A stretch of DNA of 57,757 bases from Bacilli bacterium (GCA_017534425.1 JAFXWB010000052.1:1-57757); one strand, 5' to 3'. Shown: positions 23,892-33,185, numbered from the stretch's first letter. Notes: generated from the sequence alone by a model not told the origin. Translations and numbers: made by a program.

Positions 23892-24388
23892 TGAGATTAG
23901 ATGTACTTAAACTTCCATATACAAAGGTCTTTGAACTAAAAGAAGATATAGTTTTTGACCCAGAAGTTTTCGTATGCCATATTCCATTAATTAGTGTTGA
24001 ATCTTGTCATGCTGAGCTTAAAGCTCAAAGATTTGAAGAATTTATTTATGTGAACCTTTCAATTAAAGCTAAAGTAGTACTTCAATGTTCATATACATTA
24101 AAGAACTTTGAAACAACTATTGAAGGAAGCGATGAACTCCATTTTGCTCCTTCAAAAGACGAAGATGAAGATTGTATTGAATATAAGGGCACTTCAATTG
24201 AAATGGATCACTACATTTTTAATCTATTAAGTGCTTCTATTCCACTTTCTCCAAAAGCTCCAAATGCTACTGCTACAAAGTCTGGAAAAGGCTATCGAGT
24301 GCTTTCTGAAGAAGAGTTTTTAAAAGAGAAAGAAGAACAAGGCAATTCTCAATTTGATGCATTAAAGGATTTGGAGTTTGATGACTAA
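23891..24388 (+). CDS. YceD/DUF177 family protein (23S rRNA accumulation)
   Basis: A 165-residue member of the YceD family, linked in other bacteria to 23S rRNA accumulation and normally encoded just before rpmF (ribosomal protein L32). Recognised by the central strand block SIKAKVVLQCSYTLKNFETTIEG, the acidic stretch KDEDEDC, and the C-terminal SASIPLSPKAPNATATKSGKGYRV...GNSQFDALKDL. The family's usual Cys in the PLC region is replaced by SPKAPNA. It is coupled to pheT on one side and overlaps rsmH by 8 bases on the other. rpmF does not follow. Confidence 0.75.
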   Translation: MRLDVLKLPYTKVFELKEDIVFDPEVFVCHIPLISVESCHAELKAQRFEEFIYVNLSIKAKVVLQCSYTLKNFETTIEGSDELHFAPSKDEDEDCIEYKGTSIEMDHYIFNLLSASIPLSPKAPNATATKSGKGYRVLSEEEFLKEKEEQGNSQFDALKDLEFDD

Positions 24389-25316
24389 CCATATTCCAGT
24401 TTTATTAAACGAAACAATTGAAGGTTTAAATGTAAAACCAGATGGTATTTATGTTGACCTTACTTTAGGTCGTGGAGGACACTCGAAAGAGGTTTTAAAA
24501 CGTCTTAAAACTGGTCGACTCATTTCGTTTGATAAAGACGAAACAGCCATCTTAGAATCGAAAGCCAATTTAGCGGAATTTTCCGAAAAATTTACAGGAA
24601 TTCACGATGATTTTCGCAATTTTCGCAAAGATTTAGATTCGTTAGGAATTGATAAAATTGATGGAATTATGGCCGATTTAGGCGTTTCTTCGCCACAATT
24701 CGATGATGTTTCTAGAGGTTTTTCATACAAAGACGATGCAAGACTCGATATGAGGATGGATAGACGTCAAAAATTCTCCGCTTATGAACTAATTAATACC
24801 TATTCACTCGCTGAACTAACACGTGTCTTTAGAGAATATGGAGAAGACAAATTTTCATATCAAATTGCTAAGAAAATTGTAGAAATTCGTGCTAATAATC
24901 CTATCGAAACAACAACACAATTGGTGGACATTATTAAGTCAGTTAAACCGCAAAAAGAGTTAATGAAAAAGGGTCATCCAGCAAAGCAAATTTTCCAAGC
25001 AATTCGTATTGAAGTTAATGATGAACTCGGAGCATTAAAAGTTGCTCTCAAGGATGCACTTGCTTCATTAAAAATTGGAGGTAGAGCTTGCTTCATAACC
25101 TTCCATTCTCTTGAAGATCGTTTAGTAAAAAATGCGTTTAATGAAGTTTCAAAAGTTGAAGGGACAAGACACAATGTATTTGCTCTTCCAACAGAAAAAG
25201 ATTTACCAGATTTCAAGTTAATTAATAACAGAGTTATTATCGCAAACGAAAATGAACTTGAAATTAATCCAAGAAGTAAATCAGCAAAACTAAGAATAAT
25301 CGAACGAGTTAAGTAA
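24381..25316 (+). CDS. rsmH: 16S rRNA (cytosine1402-N4)-methyltransferase
   Basis: SAM-dependent methyltransferase that, with RsmI, modifies C1402 in the ribosomal P-site. The 311-residue protein has HIPVLLNETIEGL, the SAM motif YVDLTLGRGGHS, MADLGVSSPQFDDVSRGFSY, RLDMRMD, AKQIFQAIRIEVNDELGAL and FITFHSLEDRLVKNAF. ATG 24381 is preferred over a TTG one codon upstream because GGAG lies 4-7 bases before it. This gene (mraW) normally heads the division and cell-wall cluster; here ftsA and ftsZ follow directly with no ftsL, pbp or mur genes. Confidence 0.97.
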   Translation: MTNHIPVLLNETIEGLNVKPDGIYVDLTLGRGGHSKEVLKRLKTGRLISFDKDETAILESKANLAEFSEKFTGIHDDFRNFRKDLDSLGIDKIDGIMADLGVSSPQFDDVSRGFSYKDDARLDMRMDRRQKFSAYELINTYSLAELTRVFREYGEDKFSYQIAKKIVEIRANNPIETTTQLVDIIKSVKPQKELMKKGHPAKQIFQAIRIEVNDELGALKVALKDALASLKIGGRACFITFHSLEDRLVKNAFNEVSKVEGTRHNVFALPTEKDLPDFKLINNRVIIANENELEINPRSKSAKLRIIERVK

Positions 25317-25327
25317 TAAATGAAATG

Positions 25328-25357
25328 AAGGCCACATAAAATTGTGGCTTTCTTTTA
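25328..25357 (+). terminator. Terminator between rsmH and ftsA
   Basis: Stem GCCACA (25331-25336) / TGTGGC (25343-25348), extended by A-T and G-T pairs, followed by TTTCTTTT. Confidence 0.82.
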
Positions 25358-25407
25358 ATATCCTTGATATATCGCTTTTTAATATATACAATATATTGGG
25401 TGAATAT

Positions 25408-26619
25408 ATGGAAAACTATATAAGTGCAATCGAAATATCTGATACCGAAATTAGACTTGCTGTCGGATATGTTAGAGAAAATAAAATCAATTTAATTCAT
25501 GTCGCTCAACGTCCAATTATTGGACTTGTTTCGCATGGTGATATAAATGATTTCCAAACCCTTTCATCAATCATTGCATCGATGAAGGAATTCAAAGATG
25601 AAACCACTAAAGAAAAGATCACAATTAACGAAGCATCTTTAGTTCTTCCATCTTTAGGCTTAAATGTTTTCCAAAGCTCAAAAACAACTAATGTTGTTTC
25701 TCCATATGCAATAATTGCTCAAATTGATATTGAAAATGTTATTTCACTTGTCCAAAAAGAAGCTATTCCAAATGGAAGTGAAATAGTGGATATTATTCCT
25801 GATTCGTTTGTTCTTGAAAAGGGACGTTCATTTATTAATCCTCCAATTAATGAGAAATCAAACAACATTACAGTTAAAGCTAAAATTCACACTTTACCTG
25901 CACATATCGTAAGCGACTATAAGCGTGTACTTGAGAAGGCAGGTATAAAAGTACGCAGAATGTGCGTAAATTCATACGCGATATGCGAGCTCGCTAAGTA
26001 TTGTGAAGATATTCCACAATCATTTATTCTTGTTGATATCGGTGCCGATGTTACAAATGTAACACTTATTGGCAATTCTGCTCCATTTGAAACAATTACT
26101 TTCCCATCAGGTGCTGCTGCACTTATTAATAAAGTTGGTGAAAAGTTTGGTCTTGAATATGCAGATGCACTTGAATTAATTGCAAAATATGGCTTAGACG
26201 AAAGAAAACTCTCATATAAACCAGTTATTGCGACAACATTTGTAAATGGTATTCAAACTCAACATGACCCAGAAAGTTTAAATATGCTCATCAAAGAATT
26301 CTTTGATACAGAGTATTTTGGTAAATTTGATGTTGCATTCGATACATTAATGAAAGGTTATCCAGAACACGTTAAAAATCTTCCAATCGTGTTTGCTGGC
26401 GGACTTACAAAAATGTATGGATTTGATGGACTTGTTAAGAACAAATTCAGAAATAGCGCATCAATTCACTATCTTGAACCTTCATGTATTGGAGCGCGTG
26501 ACACTACATTTAGCGCAATCGTAGGTGCAATATTTGCATCAAGTAAATACAAAGGATCACTTAGTGATACAAGACTTAAAAGCAATCAACTTGAACGAAA
26601 CAAGAACGATAAAGAATAG
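25408..26619 (+). CDS. ftsA: FtsA-like cell division protein
   Basis: Actin-like protein that tethers FtsZ filaments to the membrane. The 403-residue protein has a short N-terminal ATPase lobe (YISAIEISDTEIRLAVGY), an SHS2-like 1C region, FILVDIGADVTNVTLIGN (phosphate 2), and a C-terminal adenosine motif LPIVFAGGLTKMYGFDGL. The start at 25408 has GGGTG at 25398-25402; a longer in-frame version from 25342 would run through the preceding terminator and is rejected. The C-terminus (SDTRLKSNQLERNKNDKE) is hydrophilic, so the usual amphipathic membrane-targeting helix is not visible. It lies directly before ftsZ. Possible promoter: TACAAT at 25387. Confidence 0.85.
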   Translation: MENYISAIEISDTEIRLAVGYVRENKINLIHVAQRPIIGLVSHGDINDFQTLSSIIASMKEFKDETTKEKITINEASLVLPSLGLNVFQSSKTTNVVSPYAIIAQIDIENVISLVQKEAIPNGSEIVDIIPDSFVLEKGRSFINPPINEKSNNITVKAKIHTLPAHIVSDYKRVLEKAGIKVRRMCVNSYAICELAKYCEDIPQSFILVDIGADVTNVTLIGNSAPFETITFPSGAAALINKVGEKFGLEYADALELIAKYGLDERKLSYKPVIATTFVNGIQTQHDPESLNMLIKEFFDTEYFGKFDVAFDTLMKGYPEHVKNLPIVFAGGLTKMYGFDGLVKNKFRNSASIHYLEPSCIGARDTTFSAIVGAIFASSKYKGSLSDTRLKSNQLERNKNDKE

Positions 26620-26634
26620 TAAAGGAGAATGATT

Positions 26635-27747
26635 ATGTACGATGACGGTTTAGATAATTATGAAGCATTTGCCAGAATCATTGTAATTGGTGTTGGCGGT
26701 GCCGGAAATAACGCAGTCAATAGAATGATTGATGATAATATATCATCTGTCGAATTTTATGTTGCAAATACAGATCAACAAGCTCTCTCAAGAAGTAAAG
26801 CTACAAATAGATTGGTTTTAGGACAACAGTCTACTGGCGGTTTAGGCGCCGGGGGAAATCCTGAAATTGGTAGAAAAGCAGCCGAAGAATCTATTGATCA
26901 AATTCGTGAAATCGTTGCTGGCGCTAATTTAGTCTTTATCGCAGCAGGTATGGGTGGGGGCACTGGTACAGGTGCTGCACCTGTAATTGCACAAGCAGCC
27001 AAGGAAGCAGGCGCACTCACAGTTGCAATTGTTACACGTCCATTCACATTCGAAGGTAAGAAACGTATTGCTAACTCAGTCGAAGGTTTAAATAACCTTA
27101 AGGATGCGGTTGATGCAATCATTATCGTTTCTAACGATAAATTGCTTATGGTCAGCGGTACAGCTCCAATTTCTGAAGCATTCGCCGAAAGTGATGGAGT
27201 TCTCGCACAAAGTGTTAAAACTGTTACAGATTTGATTCTTTGCCCAGCATTCATTAACTTAGACTTTGCTGATGTTAGAAACACCTTAAAAGATTCTGGC
27301 ATTTCACTTATTGGATTTGGAATGGGCTCTGGTCCAAACCGTGCTCAAGAAGCAGCGAATAACGCAATCAATTCTCCACTTCTTGAAGCAAGCATTAATG
27401 GTGCACAACGCGCCATTTGTGCAGTTACATGTGGACGTGAGGTTTCGCTTTACGAAGCACAAGAGACAGTCAATAAAATTATTGAAGCAGCAGGCAACTC
27501 AGTAGATATTAAGTTTGGTGTTTCAATTAATGAAGAACTTACCGATCAGATACTTGTATCTGTTATCGCTTCTGACTTCACTGAAGAATTTGACTTCACA
27601 CATGTTCCAACATATGATCGTCCAGTTCAAGCAAGTCAACAAGCACAACAACAAGTTGAAAATAAAGCAAACGAAGAGAATGAAGAAAACGCTCATGACG
27701 AAAAAGATTCGTTCCTTCCAAATTTCTTAAAAGATAAAAATCTTTAA
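26635..27747 (+). CDS. ftsZ: Cell division GTPase FtsZ
   Basis: Tubulin-like GTPase that forms the division ring. The 370-residue protein has VIGVGGAGNNAVNRM, NTDQQAL, the GTP-binding GGGTGTGAAPVIA (about 105-115), FEGKKR, and DFADVRNTL (T7 region with catalytic Asp). A variable linker (about 320-358) follows. The C-terminal SFLPNFLKDK resembles the conserved peptide that binds FtsA/SepF. ATG 26635 is chosen over ATG 26629 because GGAG ends 7 bases upstream of it. It is followed directly by the ileS T-box without an obvious terminator, so some readthrough into that leader is likely. Confidence 0.97.
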   Translation: MYDDGLDNYEAFARIIVIGVGGAGNNAVNRMIDDNISSVEFYVANTDQQALSRSKATNRLVLGQQSTGGLGAGGNPEIGRKAAEESIDQIREIVAGANLVFIAAGMGGGTGTGAAPVIAQAAKEAGALTVAIVTRPFTFEGKKRIANSVEGLNNLKDAVDAIIIVSNDKLLMVSGTAPISEAFAESDGVLAQSVKTVTDLILCPAFINLDFADVRNTLKDSGISLIGFGMGSGPNRAQEAANNAINSPLLEASINGAQRAICAVTCGREVSLYEAQETVNKIIEAAGNSVDIKFGVSINEELTDQILVSVIASDFTEEFDFTHVPTYDRPVQASQQAQQQVENKANEENEENAHDEKDSFLPNFLKDKNL

Positions 27748-27789
27748 TTGATTAAATATCCTAGAAGACAAGTTTACTTAAGCTCTGTT

Positions 27790-27978
27790 AATAGCGAGTT
27801 AGCGATGGTGGAAGGCTAATAAACAACTTAAGATAAATATCACTTCTTTGTAAGGGTTCTGAAAAAAAGTAAGAACTCCGGAGGTCTCCGTTATAGACAT
27901 AATTAAGTGCTCTTACTAATGTAAGGGAATTAAGGTGGTACCACGTTAAAGCGTCCTTAAATGGGATGCTTTTATTTG
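27790..27978 (+). promoter_or_regulatory. T-box riboswitch leader of ileS
   Basis: T-box core AAGGTGGTACCACG (27932-27945). Terminator AAAGCGTCC (27948-27956) / GGGATGCTTT (27963-27972) plus T-rich tail. The best specifier is ATC followed by A (27839-27842), isoleucine, matching ileS. The gap 27748-27995 holds only this leader and the ileS ribosome binding site AAAGGAG. Confidence 0.93.
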
Positions 27979-27995
27979 TAAAAAGGAGTAAAACA

Positions 27996-30704
27996 ATGGA
28001 ACTTAAAACAACATTACTCATGCCAAAAACTAACTTTGAAATGAGAGGAAATCTCAACGTCAAAGAACCTGTCTTAGTGAAAAAATGGCAAGATGAAAAC
28101 TTATATGAAGAAATGTTAAAAAATAGAGAGGGATGCAAGCCTTTCGCATTTCACGATGGTCCTCCATACGCTAATGGAGATATTCACTGTGGTCATATGC
28201 TTAACCGTATCCTTAAGGATATGATTGTTAGACAAAAGACAATGCAAGGTTATTATGTTCCATTTATTTTTGGGTTTGATACACATGGTCTTCCAATTGA
28301 AAACCAAGTTATTAAATCAGGTGTAAACCGTAAAACAACTCCAACAAGTGAATTTAGACAAAAATGTAGAGAATATGCCTTAACTCAAGTCAAAAGACAA
28401 CAAGATGAAATTAGACGTCTTGGTGTAATGGGTGACTATGAAAATGCATATAAAACCTTAGAAAAACAATTCGAAGCCAATCAAATTGAAGTATTTTCAA
28501 TTATGGCGTTAAAAGGCTTAATCTACAAAGGACTTAAACCAGTTTATTGGTCATGGTCAAGTGAATCTGCTTTAGCAGAAGCTGAAATTGAATATAAAGA
28601 TGTTAAGAGTTACGCCATTTATGTTGCATTTGATATGATTGATGGAAAAGGTGTTGTGCCAAATGGAAGTAAAGCTGTTATCTGGACAACAACTCCATAT
28701 TCTCTTCCATCAAATTTAGCTATTTCAGTTAATCCAAGATTTAACTATGGTTTATATCACACTGAAAAGGGTGATTTGATTCTTTTAGAAGATACAAGTG
28801 CTCAACTTAAAGAAGAACTTGGTTTTGAAACTTTTGAATGCCTTAAAGTATTTAAAGGAAAAGAACTTGAAGGTTGTAAAGCGAAACATCCTTTCTATGA
28901 AAGAGAATCAGTTTTCCTTCTTGGAGATCACGTCACTAATGACTCTGGTACAGGTTTAGTTCATACCGCTCCTGGACTTGGTGTTGATGACTATAATGTC
29001 TGTGCAAAATATGGAATTAAACCATATTGCCCAATCGATAATTATGGAAGAATGACTATAGAAACTGGAGAAAGATTAAATGGTCTTTTCTATGAAGATG
29101 CTAATAAAGTGATTCTTGATATGTTAAAAGAAAATAACGCCTTATTAAAAGAAGGTGAAATTATTCACGCTTATCCACATGACTGGAGAACAGGCAAACC
29201 TGTTATTTCCCGTAGCACTCCTCAATGGTTTTGCTCAATTGGGAAAATTAAAGATGAACTTATTCGTGAAGTTCAAAATGTTAAATGGATTCCAGAATGG
29301 GGTATGGGAAGAATGGTCAATATGATTAAAGACCGTACTGACTGGTGTATTTCTAGACAAAGAGTATGGGGTGTTCCAATTCCAATTATTTATTGTGAAG
29401 ATGACACACCAATTATTGAAAAAGAAGTCTTTGATAATATCGTAAAAGTATTCAATGAATACGGTAGTGATATTTGGTATGAAAAAGATGCAGATTTCTT
29501 CCTCCCAAAAGGATATAAGAATGAACATTCTCCAAACGGAAAATTTACTAAAGAAAAAGACATTATGGATGTTTGGTTTGACTCTGGTTCATCATTTGAT
29601 GCAGTTTTAAGAAAACGCCAAGGTTATGACCAATCTGAACTATATTTAGAAGGCAGTGACCAATATCGTGGATGGTTTAACTCTTCACTTACAATTTCAA
29701 CCGCTGTTCAAGGTAAAGCCCCATACAAAGCCGTTGTCTCACATGGCTGGGTTTTAGATGAACATGGTGAGCAAATGCATAAATCAAAAGGCAATGGTGT
29801 AGACCCACTTAAGATGTGTAACATCTTTGGTGCTGATATTTTAAGACTTTGGGTTGCCACAGTTAACTATCAACAAGATGTTAGAATTTCTGAAAACTTA
29901 CTTAGACAAGTTGCAGACCAATACCGTAAGATTCGTAATACGTTCAAGTTCCTTTTAGGAAACTTAAGCGATGGTGAAAATGATAAGTTTGATCCTAGTA
30001 AAGATACGGTTAATAAGTTTGAACAAGTTGATGAATTCATTTTAGCGAAACTTGAAGAAGTCACAAATGAAGTTATTGATGCATTTGATAATTACGATTT
30101 TGCAAGTGCGATGACAAAGATTATGGCATTTATGTCTGGTGATCTTTCAAGTTTCTACCTCGATATCGGAAAAGACATCCTTTATTGTGAAGCAGTCGAC
30201 TCTCTTAGACGTAGACAAATGCAGAGCGTAATTTATAAAGTTACAAGCACACTTATGAGACTACTTACGCCTGTTCTTCCATTCACTATGGATGAGGTTC
30301 ACGTTAACATGCCAGACTATAACGGCAAGAGTGCTCAACTCTTAAATTATCCAGGAAAAACGCATGATTTTGACAGAAAAGTCCTAGAAAAATACGAGAA
30401 TTTCAAATCTGCTAGAGATGAAGTTAATAAGAAACTTGAAGAAGCTCGTAACGCTGGAATTATCGGTTCTAGCCAAGAAGCATTGGTGGTTCTTCCTAAC
30501 TCATACAAAGAAGTTTTCGGTGAGAAATCTGTCGAAAAATTACTCATCGTTTCGAAGGTTGAATTTGCTGATGTAAAAGAAATTGAAGCACATCATATTG
30601 AAGCTCAAAAATGTCCAAGATGTTGGAACTATGTTGACAAACTTATCAAGGTTGATGACGAGACTGAAGTTTGTGAAAGATGTGCCCATGTTTTAGGTAA
30701 ATAA
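27996..30704 (+). CDS. ileS: Isoleucyl-tRNA synthetase
   Basis: Charges tRNA-Ile; 902 residues, class I. Motifs: HIGH-type PPYANGDIHCGHMLN, WTTTPYSLPSNLAIS and HTAPGLGVDDYNVC (editing domain CP1), TDWCISRQRVWGVPIP, DVWFDSGSS, and a KMSKS-type loop reading QMHKSKGN, which keeps the key lysine. The C-terminal zinc site is CPRCWNYVDK ... CERC. ATG 27996 is chosen because AAAAGGAG lies 7 bases upstream. The next gene lspA begins 2 bases after its stop, and the same ileS-lspA-rluD order is common in Bacillota. Confidence 0.98.
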   Translation: MELKTTLLMPKTNFEMRGNLNVKEPVLVKKWQDENLYEEMLKNREGCKPFAFHDGPPYANGDIHCGHMLNRILKDMIVRQKTMQGYYVPFIFGFDTHGLPIENQVIKSGVNRKTTPTSEFRQKCREYALTQVKRQQDEIRRLGVMGDYENAYKTLEKQFEANQIEVFSIMALKGLIYKGLKPVYWSWSSESALAEAEIEYKDVKSYAIYVAFDMIDGKGVVPNGSKAVIWTTTPYSLPSNLAISVNPRFNYGLYHTEKGDLILLEDTSAQLKEELGFETFECLKVFKGKELEGCKAKHPFYERESVFLLGDHVTNDSGTGLVHTAPGLGVDDYNVCAKYGIKPYCPIDNYGRMTIETGERLNGLFYEDANKVILDMLKENNALLKEGEIIHAYPHDWRTGKPVISRSTPQWFCSIGKIKDELIREVQNVKWIPEWGMGRMVNMIKDRTDWCISRQRVWGVPIPIIYCEDDTPIIEKEVFDNIVKVFNEYGSDIWYEKDADFFLPKGYKNEHSPNGKFTKEKDIMDVWFDSGSSFDAVLRKRQGYDQSELYLEGSDQYRGWFNSSLTISTAVQGKAPYKAVVSHGWVLDEHGEQMHKSKGNGVDPLKMCNIFGADILRLWVATVNYQQDVRISENLLRQVADQYRKIRNTFKFLLGNLSDGENDKFDPSKDTVNKFEQVDEFILAKLEEVTNEVIDAFDNYDFASAMTKIMAFMSGDLSSFYLDIGKDILYCEAVDSLRRRQMQSVIYKVTSTLMRLLTPVLPFTMDEVHVNMPDYNGKSAQLLNYPGKTHDFDRKVLEKYENFKSARDEVNKKLEEARNAGIIGSSQEALVVLPNSYKEVFGEKSVEKLLIVSKVEFADVKEIEAHHIEAQKCPRCWNYVDKLIKVDDETEVCERCAHVLGK

Positions 30705-30706
30705 AA

Positions 30707-31384
30707 ATGAATAAGGTTAGCGAATTTTTTAAGAAGTTATTCTCCAAAGAAAACTTAATGAAGTTCTTTAGAACTTTCATTTGGTTAATGGTGTTAATGT
30801 TTATCATTGATATTGTTACTAAATGGGTTGTTTTCAATCACTTTGGTGTAGATGCAATGATTGATGGTAGAAGAAGTGATTCAGGGGCAATTCCTGTAAT
30901 TAATAACTTCTGTTACATTGGTGGATCAATCAATAACGGTGCAGCCTTCTCGTTCCTTGCCGGAAATAGAGTTTTATTACTTTTGATTTCCCTTGTAATG
31001 ACTGGTCTATTTATTGCTTACTACGTTTCTCAATATAAGAAACTTGATAATACTTACAAAGTTGGTTTAGCACTTATGATTTCTGGTGCTTTTGGCAACT
31101 TAATTGATAGAGCCTTCTATTGGCCAAAAACAACAGGATTTGATGGTGTTATTGACTGGATTATATTTAAATTTGGAAGTTGGGAATTTGCAATGTTTAA
31201 TATCGCAGATTCTTGCTTAGTTATTGGTATTATTGTGGTCATCATTAAGATGGTTGTTGATGAAATCAAAGCCGCTAAAGAAAAGGCAAAAAGAGGCGAA
31301 TTTAAGTATTCACCAGAACAACTCGAAAAGATGAACAAAGAACAAGAAAATAATCACGAAGATGAAGGAAATAAAGGCGAATAA
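30707..31384 (+). CDS. lspA: Lipoprotein signal peptidase II
   Basis: Membrane aspartyl protease that cleaves lipoprotein signal peptides before the lipid-modified cysteine. The 225-residue protein has four hydrophobic segments, the motif NNGAAFSFLAG, and the two catalytic aspartates in GAFGNLIDRAF and FNIADSCLVIG. It is longer than usual (about 160 residues) because of a charged C-terminal tail (about 180-225) and an N-terminal leader. There is no clear ribosome binding site; it starts 2 bases after ileS and is probably translationally coupled. It overlaps the next gene by 23 bases. Functionally it serves the many lipoproteins in this window. Confidence 0.95.
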   Translation: MNKVSEFFKKLFSKENLMKFFRTFIWLMVLMFIIDIVTKWVVFNHFGVDAMIDGRRSDSGAIPVINNFCYIGGSINNGAAFSFLAGNRVLLLLISLVMTGLFIAYYVSQYKKLDNTYKVGLALMISGAFGNLIDRAFYWPKTTGFDGVIDWIIFKFGSWEFAMFNIADSCLVIGIIVVIIKMVVDEIKAAKEKAKRGEFKYSPEQLEKMNKEQENNHEDEGNKGE

Positions 31385-32264
31385 AGAACTTGCTGGATTA
31401 CGTTTAGACAAAGCATTGTCATTAATACTTGAGGATGTATCTAGAAGTAAGGTGCAAAGTCACTTAGAAAATGGCTTAATTTTAGTGAACCAAAAGAAGG
31501 AAAAACCTTCATATAAATTGTCTGATGGAGATGTCATTACAATTGAAGATTTCCCAAGTGAAGTTTCTGACTTAAATCCTGAAGATATTCCTCTTGATAT
31601 TGTCTATGAAGATGACGATTTAATCGTTGTAAATAAACCTAAAGGTCTAGTTGTTCATCCTGGTGCCGGAAATGAAGAGCATACTTTAGCAAATGCGCTA
31701 AAATTTCATAGCGATAATTTATCCACTTTAAACGGAGAATTTAGACCAGGAATTGTTCATAGAATCGATAAGGATACAGCAGGACTTTTAATAGTTGCAA
31801 AAAACGATGCAGCACATGCATTTTTATCTAATCAACTAGCAGATCATACATTAGGTAGAAAATACTATGCTTTGGTTCTTGGAGTAATACCTGAAAATGA
31901 AGGAAAAATCATCGCTCCAATAGGAAGAGACCAGAAATTCCGTCAAAAGATGGCGGTGGACCTTCTTAGAGGAAAAGAGGCAGAAACTAACTTCAAAGTT
32001 ATCGAAAGATTTAAAGAGTCTACTTTAGTAGAGTGCGCTCTAAAAACAGGTAGAACTCATCAAATTAGAGTTCATATGGCTTACATTGGTTATCCAGTAA
32101 TTGGCGATCCAATTTATGGAAAAGGTAACCGCAAGATGTATGATGAAGGACAATTATTATTTGCTCATGAGATTCATTTCATACATCCTAAAACAAAAAA
32201 GGAGATGACTTTCTCAGTCGATCTCCCAGATTATTTTAAAGAAATATTACAGAAGCTTCGTTAA
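31362..32264 (+). CDS. RluD-family ribosomal RNA pseudouridine synthase
   Basis: A 300-residue RluA/RluD-type enzyme. An N-terminal S4 RNA-binding domain (LDKALSLILEDVSRSKVQSHLENGLILVN) precedes the catalytic domain with VVNKPKGLVVHPG and the catalytic Asp in HRIDKDTAGLLIVAK, then TGRTHQIRVHMAYIGYPVIGDP. It most resembles RluD (23S rRNA helix 69) or YlyB, which follows lspA in B. subtilis. Its start lies inside the end of lspA. Its 3' end overlaps the convergent rnhC by 18 bases. Confidence 0.93.
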   Translation: MKEIKANKELAGLRLDKALSLILEDVSRSKVQSHLENGLILVNQKKEKPSYKLSDGDVITIEDFPSEVSDLNPEDIPLDIVYEDDDLIVVNKPKGLVVHPGAGNEEHTLANALKFHSDNLSTLNGEFRPGIVHRIDKDTAGLLIVAKNDAAHAFLSNQLADHTLGRKYYALVLGVIPENEGKIIAPIGRDQKFRQKMAVDLLRGKEAETNFKVIERFKESTLVECALKTGRTHQIRVHMAYIGYPVIGDPIYGKGNRKMYDEGQLLFAHEIHFIHPKTKKEMTFSVDLPDYFKEILQKLR

Positions 32265-33170
32265 TTCCTTATAATTGGCGAAGTTTTTCTTTACGATTTT
32301 ATCTAATTCATCAAAACCATATTTTTTAACGAATTTCTTCGCGAATTCTGTAACTTTTCCGCTTGCTCCATATGGAATGTCTAAGCCATATTTCTTACCA
32401 ATAAGGTCCATATGTTGAATAAATGAATAACGAGCAATAATGCTTCCAACCGCTACTGATGGGAAATAAGATTCACCTTTAGTTTTAAATGTAACACCAA
32501 AGATAATTTCTTTTTCTCCATTAACATATTTGTAGTATTTGTCTTCTGATACAAATTGATCAATTAGAACATTTTTAACTGAGGTATGTTTTGATTTGAG
32601 ATTGAATAAAACGCGGTTATGCATTTTTGCTTTCATCTCATTCATGTTCATATCTTGATCTACAAGTTCATTATATTTTTCATTATTCAATGAAAGTTGA
32701 GAATATTCGAACTCTTTAATTAAGATTTTTCCAAGTTTTCTAATTTGATCATCATTTAAACGCTTTGAATCATCAATGCCTAATTCTTTTAGTCTCTTGA
32801 TATCACTTTTTTTAACATAAGCAGCGCATACACAGATTGGTCCAAAGAAGTCACCGGTGCCAACTTCGTCTGACCCAATTTGGCTATCTAAGACTTCCCA
32901 ACAGGCTTTAGTAGGTGCTTTGTTTTCTTTTGGTTCTGTTGGTGCTGCATCTTTATCCCAGCGTTTTGCTTCGCTTAGTGCAGTTTCTCCAATAAAGAAG
33001 ACTTTGAATGAATCTTCCTTCTTGGATGAATAAACGGTAATTGTTAAGTCTTTGTTTTGCCCAAAAAAGAGGATGTATTGACCCTTATTTTCTTTTTGGA
33101 TTGAACGATAAAAATTAATGATTTTATCTTTCGTTTCTTGATTAACTTGAATAGTTACTCTTTCAATCAT
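32247..33170 (-). CDS. rnhC: Ribonuclease HIII
   Basis: Cleaves RNA in RNA-DNA hybrids. The 307-residue protein has an N-terminal TBP-like substrate-binding domain (about 1-90) and the catalytic domain with IGSDEVGTGDFFGPICVCAAYV (DEVG motif), DSKRLNDDQI, and ASIIARYSFIQHMD-like VAVGSIIARYSFI. The N-terminal domain separates HIII from HII. There is no ribosome binding site before ATG 33170; an extended -10 TGCTACAAT (33185-33177) ends 7 bases upstream, so it is a leaderless candidate. Confidence 0.95.
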   Translation of the reverse strand: MIERVTIQVNQETKDKIINFYRSIQKENKGQYILFFGQNKDLTITVYSSKKEDSFKVFFIGETALSEAKRWDKDAAPTEPKENKAPTKACWEVLDSQIGSDEVGTGDFFGPICVCAAYVKKSDIKRLKELGIDDSKRLNDDQIRKLGKILIKEFEYSQLSLNNEKYNELVDQDMNMNEMKAKMHNRVLFNLKSKHTSVKNVLIDQFVSEDKYYKYVNGEKEIIFGVTFKTKGESYFPSVAVGSIIARYSFIQHMDLIGKKYGLDIPYGASGKVTEFAKKFVKKYGFDELDKIVKKNFANYKELTKLL

Positions 33171-33176
33171 AGTTTA

Positions 33177-33185
33177 ATTGTAGCA
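33177..33185 (-). promoter_or_regulatory. Extended -10 promoter of rnhC, leaderless position
   Basis: TGCTACAAT on the minus strand. The last T is 7 bases from the start codon, so transcription should begin at or within a base or two of the ATG. Confidence 0.55.

Noticed and set aside
25342..25407. N-terminal extension of FtsA
   Set aside because: It would lie partly within the rsmH terminator and has no ribosome binding site; ATG 25408 gives a normal FtsA start.
26898..27302. Antisense gene opposite ftsZ
   Set aside because: A shadow frame of a strongly conserved gene, with no start signal or domain.
30707..31384. LspA as an inactive or fused protein because of its extra length
   Set aside because: Both catalytic aspartate motifs are intact; the extra length is a charged tail and leader only.
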